From NCBI GenBank assembly GCA_963788305.1, contig CAWBGK010000020.1:124001-188000 (forward strand): 64,000 bases of DNA, written 5' to 3'. Each line of letters opens with the position of its first letter. Within the stretch, counting starts at the first letter, position 1. The translations under genes and the position numbers were made by a program. This document shows positions 45,879 through 55,530 of the stretch, piece after piece. The notes beneath the pieces are model-generated. The model did not search any database and was not told the DNA's origin. It worked only from the letters and a program-made list of their open reading frames with translations. This stretch comes from UTCFX2 sp963788305 (GTDB taxonomy: Bacteria > Chloroflexota > Anaerolineae > Anaerolineales > UBA4823).

Positions 45879-46672
45879 GCTTTGGCGTCCTGCGCAGCGC
45901 TCCGCAGCCTGCGCAGGAACGGCGGCGTGTTCAGGCCTCGCTCCAGCAGGTAGGTCAGGTAGTGCTGCATTAATATTTCTACTTCCCGGTTGACCTCAGC
46001 CGAAAGGCCGAGCCGCATCGCCTCAGAAAAACTGCTGCGCTGGAAATGCCGCAGCAAGTGCAGGGCGTTGATCGAGATTGGGATTGCACCGGGCGCCCCC
46101 GGGCCGCACTTCGGGCAGAGCACGCCCCCTGCTTTCGCCGAAAAAAACTGGCTTTCCGGTTGGATATCCCGGCCGCAGCCAAGGCAGTGGAAGAGCTCCG
46201 GCCGGAAGCCGACCTGGTCCAGCAGGCGCAGCTCGAAGTAGCGGATCACAGAGTCGGGATCTGTCCCCTCCGAAAGCCGCTTGAGCGTATCGGCAAGCAG
46301 CACGAACAGCTCGCGCCCTTCCCCCTGTTCGTATGTGAACCGGTCCAGCAGCTCCACCACGTAGGACGCATACGTGACCCCGGCCAGGTCCTCGCGCAGC
46401 GGCAGGAAGGCGTCGATCGTCTCCGCCTGGGTGACGATTAAAAGATCCCTGCCGCGTGCCAGCAGCAGGCTGGCGCGTGTGAAGGGTTCCAGGTGGCCCG
46501 CCTTGCGCGAGCGAATCCGCCTGACGCCCTTCGCCACAGCTTGGATTTTACCCATCTCCTGCGTGATCAGCCACACCAGCCGGTCTGCTTCTCCCCAGTC
46601 CGAATGACGCAGCACGATCGCCTCGACCCGCACCACACGCTGGCGCCTGTGATTTACTTCGCTTTCTCCCAT
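45875..46672 (-). CDS. recO: DNA repair protein RecO
   Basis: A recombination mediator that works with RecR to load RecA. The 265-residue protein has an N-terminal OB-fold (VEAIVLRHSDWGEADRLVWLIT, KIQAVAKGVRRIRS, LEPFTRASLLLARGRDLLIVTQAE) and a C-terminal helical domain with a zinc site CLGCGRD ... GVLCPKCG. Length fits. A TATAAT box sits six bases before its ATG. It converges with miaB, overlapping its end by 4 bases. Confidence 0.93.
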   Translation of the reverse strand: MGESEVNHRRQRVVRVEAIVLRHSDWGEADRLVWLITQEMGKIQAVAKGVRRIRSRKAGHLEPFTRASLLLARGRDLLIVTQAETIDAFLPLREDLAGVTYASYVVELLDRFTYEQGEGRELFVLLADTLKRLSEGTDPDSVIRYFELRLLDQVGFRPELFHCLGCGRDIQPESQFFSAKAGGVLCPKCGPGAPGAIPISINALHLLRHFQRSSFSEAMRLGLSAEVNREVEILMQHYLTYLLERGLNTPPFLRRLRSAAQDAKA

Positions 46673-46684
46673 TCGCGCATTATA
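46673..46684 (-). promoter_or_regulatory. Promoter -10 box, probable leaderless recO mRNA
   Basis: On the minus strand TATAAT (46684-46679) is followed by GCGCGA and the ATG at 46672, with no ribosome-binding site. Confidence 0.55.
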
Positions 46685-46721
46685 TCAGGCCTGTGCTCGC
46701 TGGAAGTCCCCAGAAGTTTGG

Positions 46722-46750
46722 TTGACTCTCTGTCGGGCATCTGGTAAAAT
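46722..46750 (+). promoter_or_regulatory. Sigma-70-like promoter of rplI
   Basis: TTGACT (46722-46727), exactly 17 bases, TAAAAT (46745-46750). The rplI ATG is 61 bases downstream. This is the best promoter consensus in the window. Confidence 0.7.
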
Positions 46751-46811
46751 TCAGCCCGCTGTGAGCGTAGTACCCTTCGCTCAACTTCATACAGATTGAA
46801 AGGGCTTGACA

Positions 46812-47378
46812 ATGAAAGTACTCTTGATTAAGGACGTTTATAAATTAGGCCGCGCTGGGGAAGTAAAAAAAGTGGCCGACGGCTACGGCCGGAACTTCTT
46901 GATCCCGCAGGGCCTGGCAGTCCTGGCGACCCCCGGAGCGCTGGCTCGCTCCGAAAACATCCGCACCCAGGCAAACGCCAAGCGAGCAGTCTTGAACAAC
47001 GAGATGAGCGGCGTGGCCGGAATCCTCTCGAAGTTGACACTGTCTTTCCCAGTCAAAGCAGGTGAAACCGGAAAGCTCTACGGCTCGATCACCCCCGCGA
47101 TGATCTCCGATGCCATCAAAGCCAAATCGGGCGTCGAAGTCAGCCGCCGCCAGCTCGATTTTGAGCCGATCCGGACCATCGGAACCCACCCGATCCGCGT
47201 CCGCCTGACGATCGACCTGATCCCCGAAGTCACCGTCATCGTCCACCGCGAAGGCGAAGTCGTAAGCCTCCCGGGTGAAGCGCTGGCCGCAGCGGTCGCT
47301 CAACCTGAGGCGCAGGAAGCAGCTTCGGAGACCGAAATCCAGGCTGAAGAAACGCCGTCCGAAACAGAAACAGCATAG
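46812..47378 (+). CDS. rplI: 50S ribosomal protein L9
   Basis: Binds 23S rRNA near the base of the L1 stalk. The protein (about 188 residues) begins MKVLLIKDVYKLGRAGEVKK, then VADGYGRNFLIPQGLAVLAT, the strongly conserved N-terminal rRNA-binding domain, followed by the long helix and the C-terminal domain (GKLYGSITPAMISDAI, IRTIGTHPIRVRL). It is longer than typical L9 (about 150) because of an acidic Glu/Thr-rich tail. The ATG at 46812 matches the family start; a TTG six bases earlier is unlikely. Confidence 0.96.
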   Translation: MKVLLIKDVYKLGRAGEVKKVADGYGRNFLIPQGLAVLATPGALARSENIRTQANAKRAVLNNEMSGVAGILSKLTLSFPVKAGETGKLYGSITPAMISDAIKAKSGVEVSRRQLDFEPIRTIGTHPIRVRLTIDLIPEVTVIVHREGEVVSLPGEALAAAVAQPEAQEAASETEIQAEETPSETETA

Positions 47379-47472
47379 CAGATTTGAAACCTTCTGGGCA
47401 GGATAGCCCGATCGCCGCCTCGGCCTGGACCTGCTCCTGCATTTTAATCCAGGCCGAGGTGATGATTAACAG

Positions 47473-48757
47473 ATGAGCGAACAGATCGGTCAACAGCTCC
47501 GCCAGAAGCGCGAACAACGAGCCCTGACCATCGAGCAGGCCTCTGCCGCCACCCGGATTCGGGCGCATTACCTGCGGGCGATCGAATCCAGCGAATGGGA
47601 TGCGCTCCCGTCGGCTGTTCATGTCCGCGGCTTTCTGCGCGCCTACGCGGAGTACCTCGAGCTCGAACTCAGAGGCGCTCATCGCCGAGCTGGAAGGTAC
47701 GGAACCTTCCCCGCCCGTGCCGCAGCCGCCTCAACCCCCGCCCAATACGCAGCCCCAGCTCAACGATACCGCCCGGCAAATCCAGGAAGAAGCCGGCGAG
47801 ATATTCATGGATATCGGTCGCAAGCTCCTGGGTCAACGTGAGCTGCTCGGGCTTTCCCTCGAAGACGTCGAGCGCCACACCCACATCCGCCAGCATTACC
47901 TGCGTGCCCTCGAAGCTGGGAACCTGGAAGGGCTCCCTTCCCCGGTCCAGGGCAGGGGGATGCTGAACAATTATGCTTCTTTCCTGGGCTTGAATTCCGA
48001 GGCGCTGCTCTTGCGTTTTGCGGACGGGCTCCAGGCGCAGCTTCAGGCTCGCCGCTCTGCCGATCCGCAGACATCGAAGCCAGTCCCAATCAGAGAAAAA
48101 ACGACCCCACCTTCTCGCCTCCGCAAGCTGCTCTCTCCAGATATCCTGATCGGTGGATCGCTCGTGATTTTTCTGGGTGTTTTCATCGTCTGGGGTGTGA
48201 TCCGGATCTTTGCAATGACCTCTGAAACCGATCCGCTGCCTACCGCCCCGTCGATCGCAGAAATCTTGCTTGCGACCGCCTCACCCAGCCAGACCTCCGT
48301 ACCTCTGCCGGAGACCCCTACCCCGCCTTCACAGGCCGGCCTCTTCCCGACCCAACCGGTTTTTCCAACCGGAACACTGGAGGAAGGCGCCGAGCCGCCT
48401 GCTTCAGGCGGAGCAGCCGTACAGGTCTACCTGACCATCCTGCAGCGCGCCTGGATGCGGGTCACCGTGGATGGCAAAATCGAATTCCAGGGGCGGGTGC
48501 TCGCGGGCAGCGCTTACCCGTTCGTCGGCAGCTCGCAGGTCGAAGTCCTGACCAGCAACGGCGCTGCCTTGCAGGTATTCTTCAACGGCACGGATGTTGG
48601 GACGATGGGCGAAGCTAACGAGATCGTGGATCTGGTGTTCATCCCTCAAGGCGCCTTCCCACCCACGCCGACGGTCACCCCGACGCCCGCACCCACTCAG
48701 CCCATCATCCCGACCGTCCCTCCTGCAGCCACGCTCGCTCCCCCGCCGAATCCGTGA
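47473..48757 (+). CDS. RodZ-like protein with two helix-turn-helix domains (frameshifted)
   Basis: About 428 residues. One extra base near 47663 breaks the frame; corrected it reads YLELNSEALIAELEG. HTH 1: IGQQLRQKREQRALTIEQAS and IRAHYLRAIESSEWDALPS (residues 5-70). HTH 2: LLGQRELLGLSLEDVERHTH and IRQHYLRALEAGNLEGLPSP (about 110-190). Both have the RodZ/HTH_25 pattern, ending FLRAYAEYL and NNYASFLGLN. Then a membrane helix (ILIGGSLVIFLGVFIVWGVI) and an extracytoplasmic DUF4115-like beta domain (RAWMRVTVDGKIEFQGRVLAG). RodZ links MreB to the membrane; two HTH units are unusual. Confidence 0.82.
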
Positions 48758-48785
48758 TCCCATCGATCCACTCGGAATGCTTCTA

Positions 48786-50123
48786 ATGGACCCTAAAACA
48801 TTCCATCTCATCTCGCTGGGCTGCGCCAAGAATACCGTCGATTCGTCTTCGATGGCTCAGCTGATGGACCGCTCCGGATACCAGCTGCGCCCTGACCCGA
48901 AGAAAGCCTCGGTTCTGATCGTGAACACCTGCGGTTTCATCGCCGCAGCCCGGGAAGAGTCTCTTCAGGTGCTTAAAGAGCTGGCGGCGAATAAGCGCAA
49001 GGGCCAGCTGCTGATCGCCGCCGGCTGCCTGACCCAGCGCTACGGCCTCGAGGTCGCCCGCCAGGTGCCCGGCGTCGACGGCATCCTGGGGACGCGCCGC
49101 TGGATGGACATCGTCGAATTGGTCCAGGCGCTGCGCTCCAGTCAGCACCCCTTACCGCTCTACCACCTGCCTGAGGCTTCCGTCGTCGACCACGACGAGC
49201 GCGGCGCCCAGCAGGTCTCCATCGAAGGTCGCAGCGCCTACCTGAAGATTGCCGACGGCTGCCGCCGGCCGTGCGCCTTCTGCGCGATCCCGCTGATCAA
49301 GGGGACGCTTCTCAGCCGCCCGGAGCAGAAGATCCTCGCCGAAGCGGCTTTCCTCCAGGACTGCGGCGTGCGCGAGCTCGTCCTGATCGCCCAGGACACG
49401 ACCGATTACGGGCACGACCTGGGCCTCAAAGACGGGCTGTCCCGGCTGCTCGAGAAGCTGGTCCTCGCGGCCCCAAAGATCGACTGGATCCGGGTGCTGT
49501 ACGCCTACCCTGGCTTCGTCAGCGATCGGCTGATCGAGGTGATGGCCGGCAATCCCCAGATCCTGCCCTACCTGGACATGCCGCTCCAGCACGCCCACCC
49601 GGATGTGCTCCAGCGCATGCGCCGCCCGGCGAACGTCGATTCGGTCCACCGCACGCTTGCGAAGATGCGCCGGGCGATGCCCGACCTGGCGCTGCGTTCC
49701 ACCTTCATCGTCGGCTACCCCGGCGAGACTGAAACCGAGTTCCAGGCTCTGCTCGATTTCCTGGCCGAGATCCGCTTCGACCGGGTCGGCGCGTTCCAGT
49801 TCTCTTTCGAGCCAGGCACCTCCAGCGAGCCGCTCGGCGACCCGGTCCCCGCCGAAGTGAAAGAGCAGCGCTACGACCGGCTGATGGAGCTACAGGCCTC
49901 GATCTCGCTTGAGAAAAACCAGGCCTGGGTCGGCAGGACGCTCGATGTGCTGATCGAAGGCGCCGGCGACGGGCTTGCGATGGGCCGCTCGTTCCGCGAC
50001 GCCCCGGAGATCGACGGGCTGGTGATCGTCGAAGGCGAGCTGCCGCTCGGCGAGATCGTCCCGGTCCGCATCCACGGCGCGATGACCTACGACCTGACTG
50101 GTATCGTCCAAAAAAGAGGTTAA
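48786..50123 (+). CDS. rimO: Ribosomal protein S12 methylthiotransferase RimO
   Basis: Radical-SAM enzyme adding a methylthio group to the conserved Asp of ribosomal protein S12. About 445 residues, intact frame. Cluster Cys in HLISLGCAKNTVDSSSM, LIVNTCGFI and IAAGCLTQRY; radical SAM motif IADGCRRPCAFCAIPLIKG (CxxxCxxC); LIAQDTTDYG, YLDMPLQHAHP, LRSTFIVGYPGETE; C-terminal TRAM domain (LDVLIEGAG ... GEIVPVRIHGAMTYDLTG). LGCAKN and QHxxxxxLxxMxR are RimO features. Start at 48777 or 48786. Confidence 0.95.
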   Translation: MDPKTFHLISLGCAKNTVDSSSMAQLMDRSGYQLRPDPKKASVLIVNTCGFIAAAREESLQVLKELAANKRKGQLLIAAGCLTQRYGLEVARQVPGVDGILGTRRWMDIVELVQALRSSQHPLPLYHLPEASVVDHDERGAQQVSIEGRSAYLKIADGCRRPCAFCAIPLIKGTLLSRPEQKILAEAAFLQDCGVRELVLIAQDTTDYGHDLGLKDGLSRLLEKLVLAAPKIDWIRVLYAYPGFVSDRLIEVMAGNPQILPYLDMPLQHAHPDVLQRMRRPANVDSVHRTLAKMRRAMPDLALRSTFIVGYPGETETEFQALLDFLAEIRFDRVGAFQFSFEPGTSSEPLGDPVPAEVKEQRYDRLMELQASISLEKNQAWVGRTLDVLIEGAGDGLAMGRSFRDAPEIDGLVIVEGELPLGEIVPVRIHGAMTYDLTGIVQKRG

Positions 50124-50192
50124 CAGGCCGGAAACAAATCCCGAATTCATTGCCTGAAAAAGCCCTTTTTCACATAGAAAGTGTCTTCCCCG

Positions 50193-51185
50193 ATGCTCGA
50201 TCTCAACTCCCCCGAAATCTCCTTCCTCGTCCAGGCCGTCCGCCAGGCCGCCCTGCTCGTCCGCCACGTCCAGGCCGAGCTGGTCTCGCCCGCCCTCACC
50301 AAGGACGACCGCTCGCCGGTCACCGTCGCCGACTTCGCCGCCCAGGCGCTGGTCGCCCGCCTGCTGATCGACCACTTCCCGGACGACCCGCTCGTCGCCG
50401 AGGAAGCCTCCGCCGCCTTGAAAGCCCCGGGCGCCGAAGACACCCTCGCGACCGTCGTCCGCTTCGTCTCCCGCGCCTCCGGTCCCGCCTCCCCCGACCA
50501 GGTCTGCGCCTGGATCGACCGCGGCCGCTCCGAATTCTCATCGCGCTTTTGGGTGCTCGACCCGATCGACGGGACGAAAGGCTTTCTGCGCCGCGACCAG
50601 TACGCCGTCGCCCTCGCCCTGGTCCAGGATGGTCAGGTCCAGGTCGGCGCCCTCGGCTGCCCGAACCTGGTGGATGCCTCGACCCCGGACTTCCACGGCC
50701 CCGGATCGCTTCTGGTCGCCGTCCGCGGCCAGGGGACATGGACGACCTCGCTCGAATCTCCTGGCGTCTATCAACAGCTTCATGTCTCAGCGATCGGCGA
50801 CCCCTCCAGAGCCCGCCTGCTGCGCTCGGTCGAATCCGGCCACACCAACATCGGCCAGATCGACCAGGTGGCCGCTTCCATGGGCATCCAGGCCGACCCG
50901 GTCCAGATGGACAGCCAGGCCAAGTACGCCGTGCTCGCCGCCGGCGGGGGCGAGCTGATGCTGCGCCTGCTCTCCCCATCAAAGCTGGATTACCGCGAGA
51001 AAATCTGGGACCAGGCCGCCGGCTCGCTCGTGCTGGAAGAGGCTGGTGGTCGCCTCACCGACCTCGATGGCGCCTCGCTCGACTTCACCACCGGTCGGAA
51101 CCTCACCCGCAATCGCGGCGTCCTCGCCTCGAACGGCATGCTCCATGCATCCGCATTAGCAGCCCTTCGCGAGATTGGAGCCTGA
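50193..51185 (+). CDS. 3'(2'),5'-bisphosphate nucleotidase / inositol monophosphatase family
   Basis: About 330 residues with the lithium-sensitive phosphatase fold. Motifs: DRSPVTVADFAAQALV (metal-binding region), PLVAEEAS (Glu-Glu), RFWVLDPIDGTKGFLR (DPIDGTxxF metal site) and KIWDQAAGSLVLEEAGGRLTDLDG (WDxAAG). The insertion between PLVAEE and DPIDGT and the GTKGF form fit the HAL2/SAL1 (PAP phosphatase) group rather than SuhB. It would recycle PAP, consistent with a sulfotransferase elsewhere in the window, though the link is only inferred. The ATG at 50193 or a GTG at 50181 may start it. Confidence 0.88.
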   Translation: MLDLNSPEISFLVQAVRQAALLVRHVQAELVSPALTKDDRSPVTVADFAAQALVARLLIDHFPDDPLVAEEASAALKAPGAEDTLATVVRFVSRASGPASPDQVCAWIDRGRSEFSSRFWVLDPIDGTKGFLRRDQYAVALALVQDGQVQVGALGCPNLVDASTPDFHGPGSLLVAVRGQGTWTTSLESPGVYQQLHVSAIGDPSRARLLRSVESGHTNIGQIDQVAASMGIQADPVQMDSQAKYAVLAAGGGELMLRLLSPSKLDYREKIWDQAAGSLVLEEAGGRLTDLDGASLDFTTGRNLTRNRGVLASNGMLHASALAALREIGA

Positions 51186-51201
51186 TCGGTCCGCCTCCCC
51201 C

Positions 51202-52747
51202 ATGAGTCGATCCCTGCACTTCCGCCCTGCATATATTGCGGTCCTGCTCAGCCTGGTGGCCGTGTTCGCGGCCTACCGGGTCCACGACCGCGTCTTCGAG
51301 GGCATGGCGCACCTGGAAGACGAGATGGCCTACCTCTGGCAGGCCCAGGTGATCGCCCAGGGACAGCTGACCGTGCCTTCGCCGCCAAACCCGAAGAGCT
51401 TCCTGTTCCCCTTCGTTGTGGATTACAACGGGCAGCGCTTCGGCAAATACCCGCTCGGCTGGCCGGTCGTGCTGGCGATCGGCGAGCGCCTCGATCTTCG
51501 CCATTGGGTCAACCCGCTCCTGGCCGGGCTTGGAGTCTGGCTCACCTACCTGCTCGGCCGGCAAGCTATTCGGCGAGACGGTGGGGCTGCTCGCTGCCGG
51601 CCTGACCGTCAGCTCGCCCTTCTTCTTGATGAACTCCGGGTCGCTGCTCTCTCACCCGCTCGGATTGGTGCTGAGCACCGCCTTCGTGCTGGCCTGGCTG
51701 GACGCCTTCCTGGAGCCAGTCTCCAAAAGACCGTGGCTGCCTGCCCTCGCCGCTGCTGCCTCGCTTGGGCTGCTGGCGCTATCGCGCCCGTTCACGGCCC
51801 TCGCCGTGGCGCTGCCGTTTATGTTCCACGGCCTGTACCTGTTCTTCCACGCTGGACGCGCGGTCCGGCGCCGGCTTATCCTGTTCGGCGGCGTTACGCT
51901 GGCGATCGCCTCGCTCTATTTCGCCTGGCAGTACGCCGTCACCGGCGACCCGCTGCTCAATCCCTATACCCTCTGGTGGCCGTACGACAAAATCGGCTTC
52001 GGCCCCGGCGTCGGCCGGATCGACGGCGGACATACCCTGAACCAGGCCTGGGTCAACACCCGCTTCAACATCCACGTCGGCCGCTTCGACCTGTTCGGCT
52101 GGGCTGGATGCTCGCTGATCTTCCTGCCTTTCGGCTTGATCGCCCTGATCCGCGACCGCAACGCTCGGGCCATATTGCCGGTCAGCGTCTTCGTCAGCCT
52201 GTTTGTGCTCTATCATGCCTATTGGATCGGCGCCTGGGTCTTCGGTCCGCGCTACTATTATGAAGGGCTGTTCAGCCTCACCCTTCTGACTGCTCTTGGG
52301 ATCGCCTTTCTGGCGGGCTGGCCCACTCGTCCCGGCGTGCCATTCCCCAACTACTCGGGCTGGCGCAAGGCCCAGCCGCTCGGCATGACCTTCCTGCTCG
52401 GCTTGCTCCTGGCGGCGAACCTGATCTTCTACATTCCCCGCCGGATGGAGATGCTCACCGGCCTCTACGGCGTCCAGCGCTCGCACCTGGCGCCTTTCCA
52501 GACCCCCTCCGCCCAGGCGCTGACCCCGGCGCTGGTCATCGTCCATACTTCTGAAGGTTGGATCGAATACGGCACGCTGCTCGAGCTCGAGAGCCCCTTC
52601 CTGGATACCCCGTTCATTTTCGTCTATTCGCGCGGCGCACAGACCGATTCTGAAGTCGCCGCCCATTTCCCCGACCGCAATATCCTCCATTATTATCCGG
52701 CCGATCACCCCGATGTCTTCTATCCCGAACCCCTCCCTTCCGATTAA
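51202..52747 (+). CDS. Membrane glycosyltransferase-like protein, GT39/PMT type (frameshifted)
   Basis: About 515 residues with around ten hydrophobic helices. The first loop has HLEDEMAYLWQAQVIAQG, the acidic D-E motif after helix 1 typical of GT-C enzymes (ArnT/PMT/GT39-like), and RFGKYPLGWPVVLAI, a K/R-x-P-G-type loop. The frame breaks near 51562 (one extra base) and resumes KLFGETVGLLAAGLTV. Later elements include HAYWIGAWVFGPRYYYEGL and a periplasmic C-terminal domain. Such enzymes transfer sugars from polyprenyl-phosphate donors. Donor and acceptor unknown. Confidence 0.75.
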
Positions 52748-52855
52748 TCCATGGACCGGTCTCGGGCGCCTTGCAATTCTTCAACTGCCCTTTAGCCAAC
52801 CTTTACACCTTTTTTATTGCTTTTTTGATCCTCAGAGATTATCCTCAACAAAAAT

Positions 52856-54724
52856 ATGAGCGAAGCCGCTTATCGAATATTGGTTGTGGATGACGACACT
52901 GCCCAGGCTGAGATGATGAGGGAGTTCTTACGACTCTCAGGCTTCAAGCAGATTGACCGCGCCTCCGATATCCACGGCTTCTGGCAGATCCTCAGCCAGC
53001 ACGATTACGACATCATCCTGCTCGACTACCGCCTGCCCGACGGCACGGGGCTGGACGTCCTGGACCAGATGGCCAGACGCAAGCGCCAGATCCCCGTAAT
53101 CATGGTGACCGGCCAGGGCAATGAGCGGATCGCAGCCCAGGCCATCCTGCGCGGCGCCTCAGACTACCTCTTAAAAAGCGGCGACTACCTGGTCACCCTG
53201 CCGGCGTTGATCCAAAAATCGATCCAGGCCCACAATCTCAAGCTCTCGATGCAGAAGTCCCTCGACAGGATCCGCTACCAGGCCCTGCTGCTCAACAACG
53301 TGCGCGACGCAATCGTCGTCTGGGACATGGCCGGGCGGATCACCTACTGGAACCCGGCTGCCGGCGCCCTGTTTGGCTACAACGCCGATGAGCGCCTCGG
53401 CCGCCCGGTGGAGCAGGTATACCTCACCACCTTCACGCCGCCGATCGACCCGCCCAAAAACGGTGAAGTTCCTCCCAGTCATGTCGTCCGCCAGGTATCT
53501 CACCGCGCCGGAAAGACGATCTGGGTCAGCTCGCGCCTGACCGCGCTTCGTGACGAAAAAAGCTCCAGCCGCCTGATCGGCTACATGGACGTTTCCCACG
53601 ACATCACCCGCAGCGTGGATGCCGAAGGCGCCCTCCGCGAGAGCGAAGCCCGCTACCGCGCCATCGTTGAAGATTACCAGACCGAGCTGATCTGCAGGTT
53701 CAAGCCAAACGGCACGCTCACCTTTGTCAACGAAGTCTTCTGCCGCTACTTCGGCAAGGAGCGCGAGCAGCTGCTCGGGATGAATTTCCTCTACTTCATC
53801 CCCGAGAGCGATCGCCCGAAGATGATCCAGCATCTGGTCTCGTTTGGGATCGACAAAAATGTTGCGACGCTCGAGCACCAGGTCGAGCAGCGCGGCCAGG
53901 GGCTGCGCTGGCTGCAGCGAACCGATCGGGCCATCTTTGACGCCCGTGGCCGGATCCTCGAATTTCAGTCCGTCGGCCGCGACATCACCCACCGCAAGCG
54001 GATGGAAGTCCAGGTCCAGGCTGCCCAGACCCACCTGATCCAGGCTGCCCGCATGGCGACGATCGGCGAAGTCGCCTCCGGCGTCGCCCACCAGATCTAC
54101 AACCCCCTCACCACCATCATCGCCGACGCTCAAATCCTGCGCCGCAGCCTGTCCCTGGACCACCCTGGTCGCGAATCCGCTGAAGCCATCGAACAGGCCG
54201 GCTGGCGCCTCCAGCAGGTCGTCCAGCGCCTGATGGAGTTCTCGCGCCCCGCCGGCGAAACCCTCGAGCCGGTCTCCATCACCGCCACCATCCAGGCCGC
54301 GGTTTCGCTCGTTCTCAACAGCCTCGAATCGGCCGGGATCCGGCTCGTCCTCGACATCGACGAAGCCCTCCCGGCGGTCGTCGGCAGCCGTGGCCAGCTT
54401 GAAGCGCTGTGGGTTAACCTGCTCCTGCTCGCCCGGGATGCTGCCGATCAGGAACGGGACAATTCGATCCGCATCACTGCCCGGCGAAGTCCGCCTAACA
54501 CCGCTGTGGTCGAGATCTGCGATGACGGTCGCCCCATCCCTCCCGACCAGCTCATTGCGATCTTCGAGCCAAATTTCATCAGTCCGACCAGCGGGCGCGG
54601 CTCCGGAATCGAGTTTAGCATCTGTCGTGAGATCGTCCGCCAGTATGGCGGCCAGATCGTCGCAGAAAACATCCCTGCGGAACACACGACGATCCGCGTC
54701 ACCCTTCCCGGGGAGGTTTCATAA
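52856..54724 (+). CDS. Response-regulator/PAS/histidine-kinase-like protein with degenerate kinase domain
   Basis: 622 residues. Receiver domain (1-125): ILVVDDDTAQ, IILLDYRLPDG (phospho-acceptor Asp), MVTGQG, LLKSGD. Two PAS domains (about 140-265 and 275-390), then a HisKA-like helix GEVASGVAHQIYNPLTTI and an ATPase domain. Key deviations: the residue after the phospho-accepting His is Gln, not Glu (HQI); the N-box reads WVNLLLLARDAAD, so the Mg-binding Asn is Leu; the G1 box is DDGRPIPP rather than DxGxGI; and G2 ends GRGSGIEF. Kinase activity is therefore doubtful. Overlaps the response-regulator gene by one base. Confidence 0.87.
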   Translation: MSEAAYRILVVDDDTAQAEMMREFLRLSGFKQIDRASDIHGFWQILSQHDYDIILLDYRLPDGTGLDVLDQMARRKRQIPVIMVTGQGNERIAAQAILRGASDYLLKSGDYLVTLPALIQKSIQAHNLKLSMQKSLDRIRYQALLLNNVRDAIVVWDMAGRITYWNPAAGALFGYNADERLGRPVEQVYLTTFTPPIDPPKNGEVPPSHVVRQVSHRAGKTIWVSSRLTALRDEKSSSRLIGYMDVSHDITRSVDAEGALRESEARYRAIVEDYQTELICRFKPNGTLTFVNEVFCRYFGKEREQLLGMNFLYFIPESDRPKMIQHLVSFGIDKNVATLEHQVEQRGQGLRWLQRTDRAIFDARGRILEFQSVGRDITHRKRMEVQVQAAQTHLIQAARMATIGEVASGVAHQIYNPLTTIIADAQILRRSLSLDHPGRESAEAIEQAGWRLQQVVQRLMEFSRPAGETLEPVSITATIQAAVSLVLNSLESAGIRLVLDIDEALPAVVGSRGQLEALWVNLLLLARDAADQERDNSIRITARRSPPNTAVVEICDDGRPIPPDQLIAIFEPNFISPTSGRGSGIEFSICREIVRQYGGQIVAENIPAEHTTIRVTLPGEVS

Positions 54725-55527
54725 TGCAGCCAGCCAGCATCCTTGTAATTGAAGACGATTACCTGGTCGCCCGTACCATCGAGCGCAGCCTGAAAAGCGA
54801 TGAGTTCAAGGTCACCCTCGCCAGCCGCGGCGAGAAAGGCATCTTCATGGCCCGCCAGGAGCCGCCAGACCTGGTCATCCTCGACATCATCATGCCCGAT
54901 ATGGACGGCTACCAGGTCTGCAAAGCCATGCGCTCCGATCCGCAGCTCTCCGAGATCCCGATCCTCTTCCTGACAGCCAAAGTCAAACCGCAGGACAAGA
55001 TCGCCGGCTTCAAGGTCGGCGCGGATGATTACCTCTGCAAGCCTTTTAACATCGACGAGCTCATCCTGCGGGTGCGCGCCATTCTGCGCAGAACTCGCGA
55101 AGCTTCGGAAGTGACGACCGCCGTCCCTGCAGCCAAACGCATCCCCACTCTCCCGCCTCACTGCTTCGCCCTCGAAGAGTACATCCTGGACACGCGCACC
55201 TTTGAGCTTCATACCCCAACCCGCGGCGTGGTCCGCCTCACCCCGCTCCAGTACGACCTGCTCTACCACCTGATGACCCACCCCGGCGAGCCCTTCTCTC
55301 CTAGCCGCCTGCTCGATCAGATCTGGGACTTCCCCTCCGGAAAAGGCAGCCCGGACCTGGTGCGCGTGCATATCAAGACGCTCCGCGAGCGGATCGAAGT
55401 CGACCCCACCCACCCGGCCTTCATCCGCACCGTGCCCGGCCGGGGCTATGCGGTCGGTAACCCGCCGGAACCCCCCGCCCAATCCGGGCGCTCCATCGAC
55501 CAACCCTCCCCAACGCGGGTAAAATAA
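54724..55527 (+). CDS. OmpR-type response regulator
   Basis: 267 residues. Receiver domain with ILVIEDDYLVART (acidic pair), LVILDIIMPDMDG (phospho-Asp), ILFLTAKV (Thr/Ser) and LCKPFNIDEL (Lys). The linker is followed by a winged helix: RGVVRLTPLQYDLLYHLMTHPGEPFS and DLVRVHIKTLRERIEVDP with TVPGRGYAV, the OmpR/PhoB effector. The frame is intact. It lies between two kinase-like genes; its partner is most likely the canonical downstream kinase. Confidence 0.95.
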   Translation: MQPASILVIEDDYLVARTIERSLKSDEFKVTLASRGEKGIFMARQEPPDLVILDIIMPDMDGYQVCKAMRSDPQLSEIPILFLTAKVKPQDKIAGFKVGADDYLCKPFNIDELILRVRAILRRTREASEVTTAVPAAKRIPTLPPHCFALEEYILDTRTFELHTPTRGVVRLTPLQYDLLYHLMTHPGEPFSPSRLLDQIWDFPSGKGSPDLVRVHIKTLRERIEVDPTHPAFIRTVPGRGYAVGNPPEPPAQSGRSIDQPSPTRVK

Positions 55528-55530
55528 AGC

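Noticed and set aside
53171..54685. A 504-codon open frame antisense to the degenerate kinase gene
   Set aside because: A shadow of the receiver-PAS-kinase coding strand, with Asp/Val-rich low-complexity content and no ribosome-binding site or motifs.
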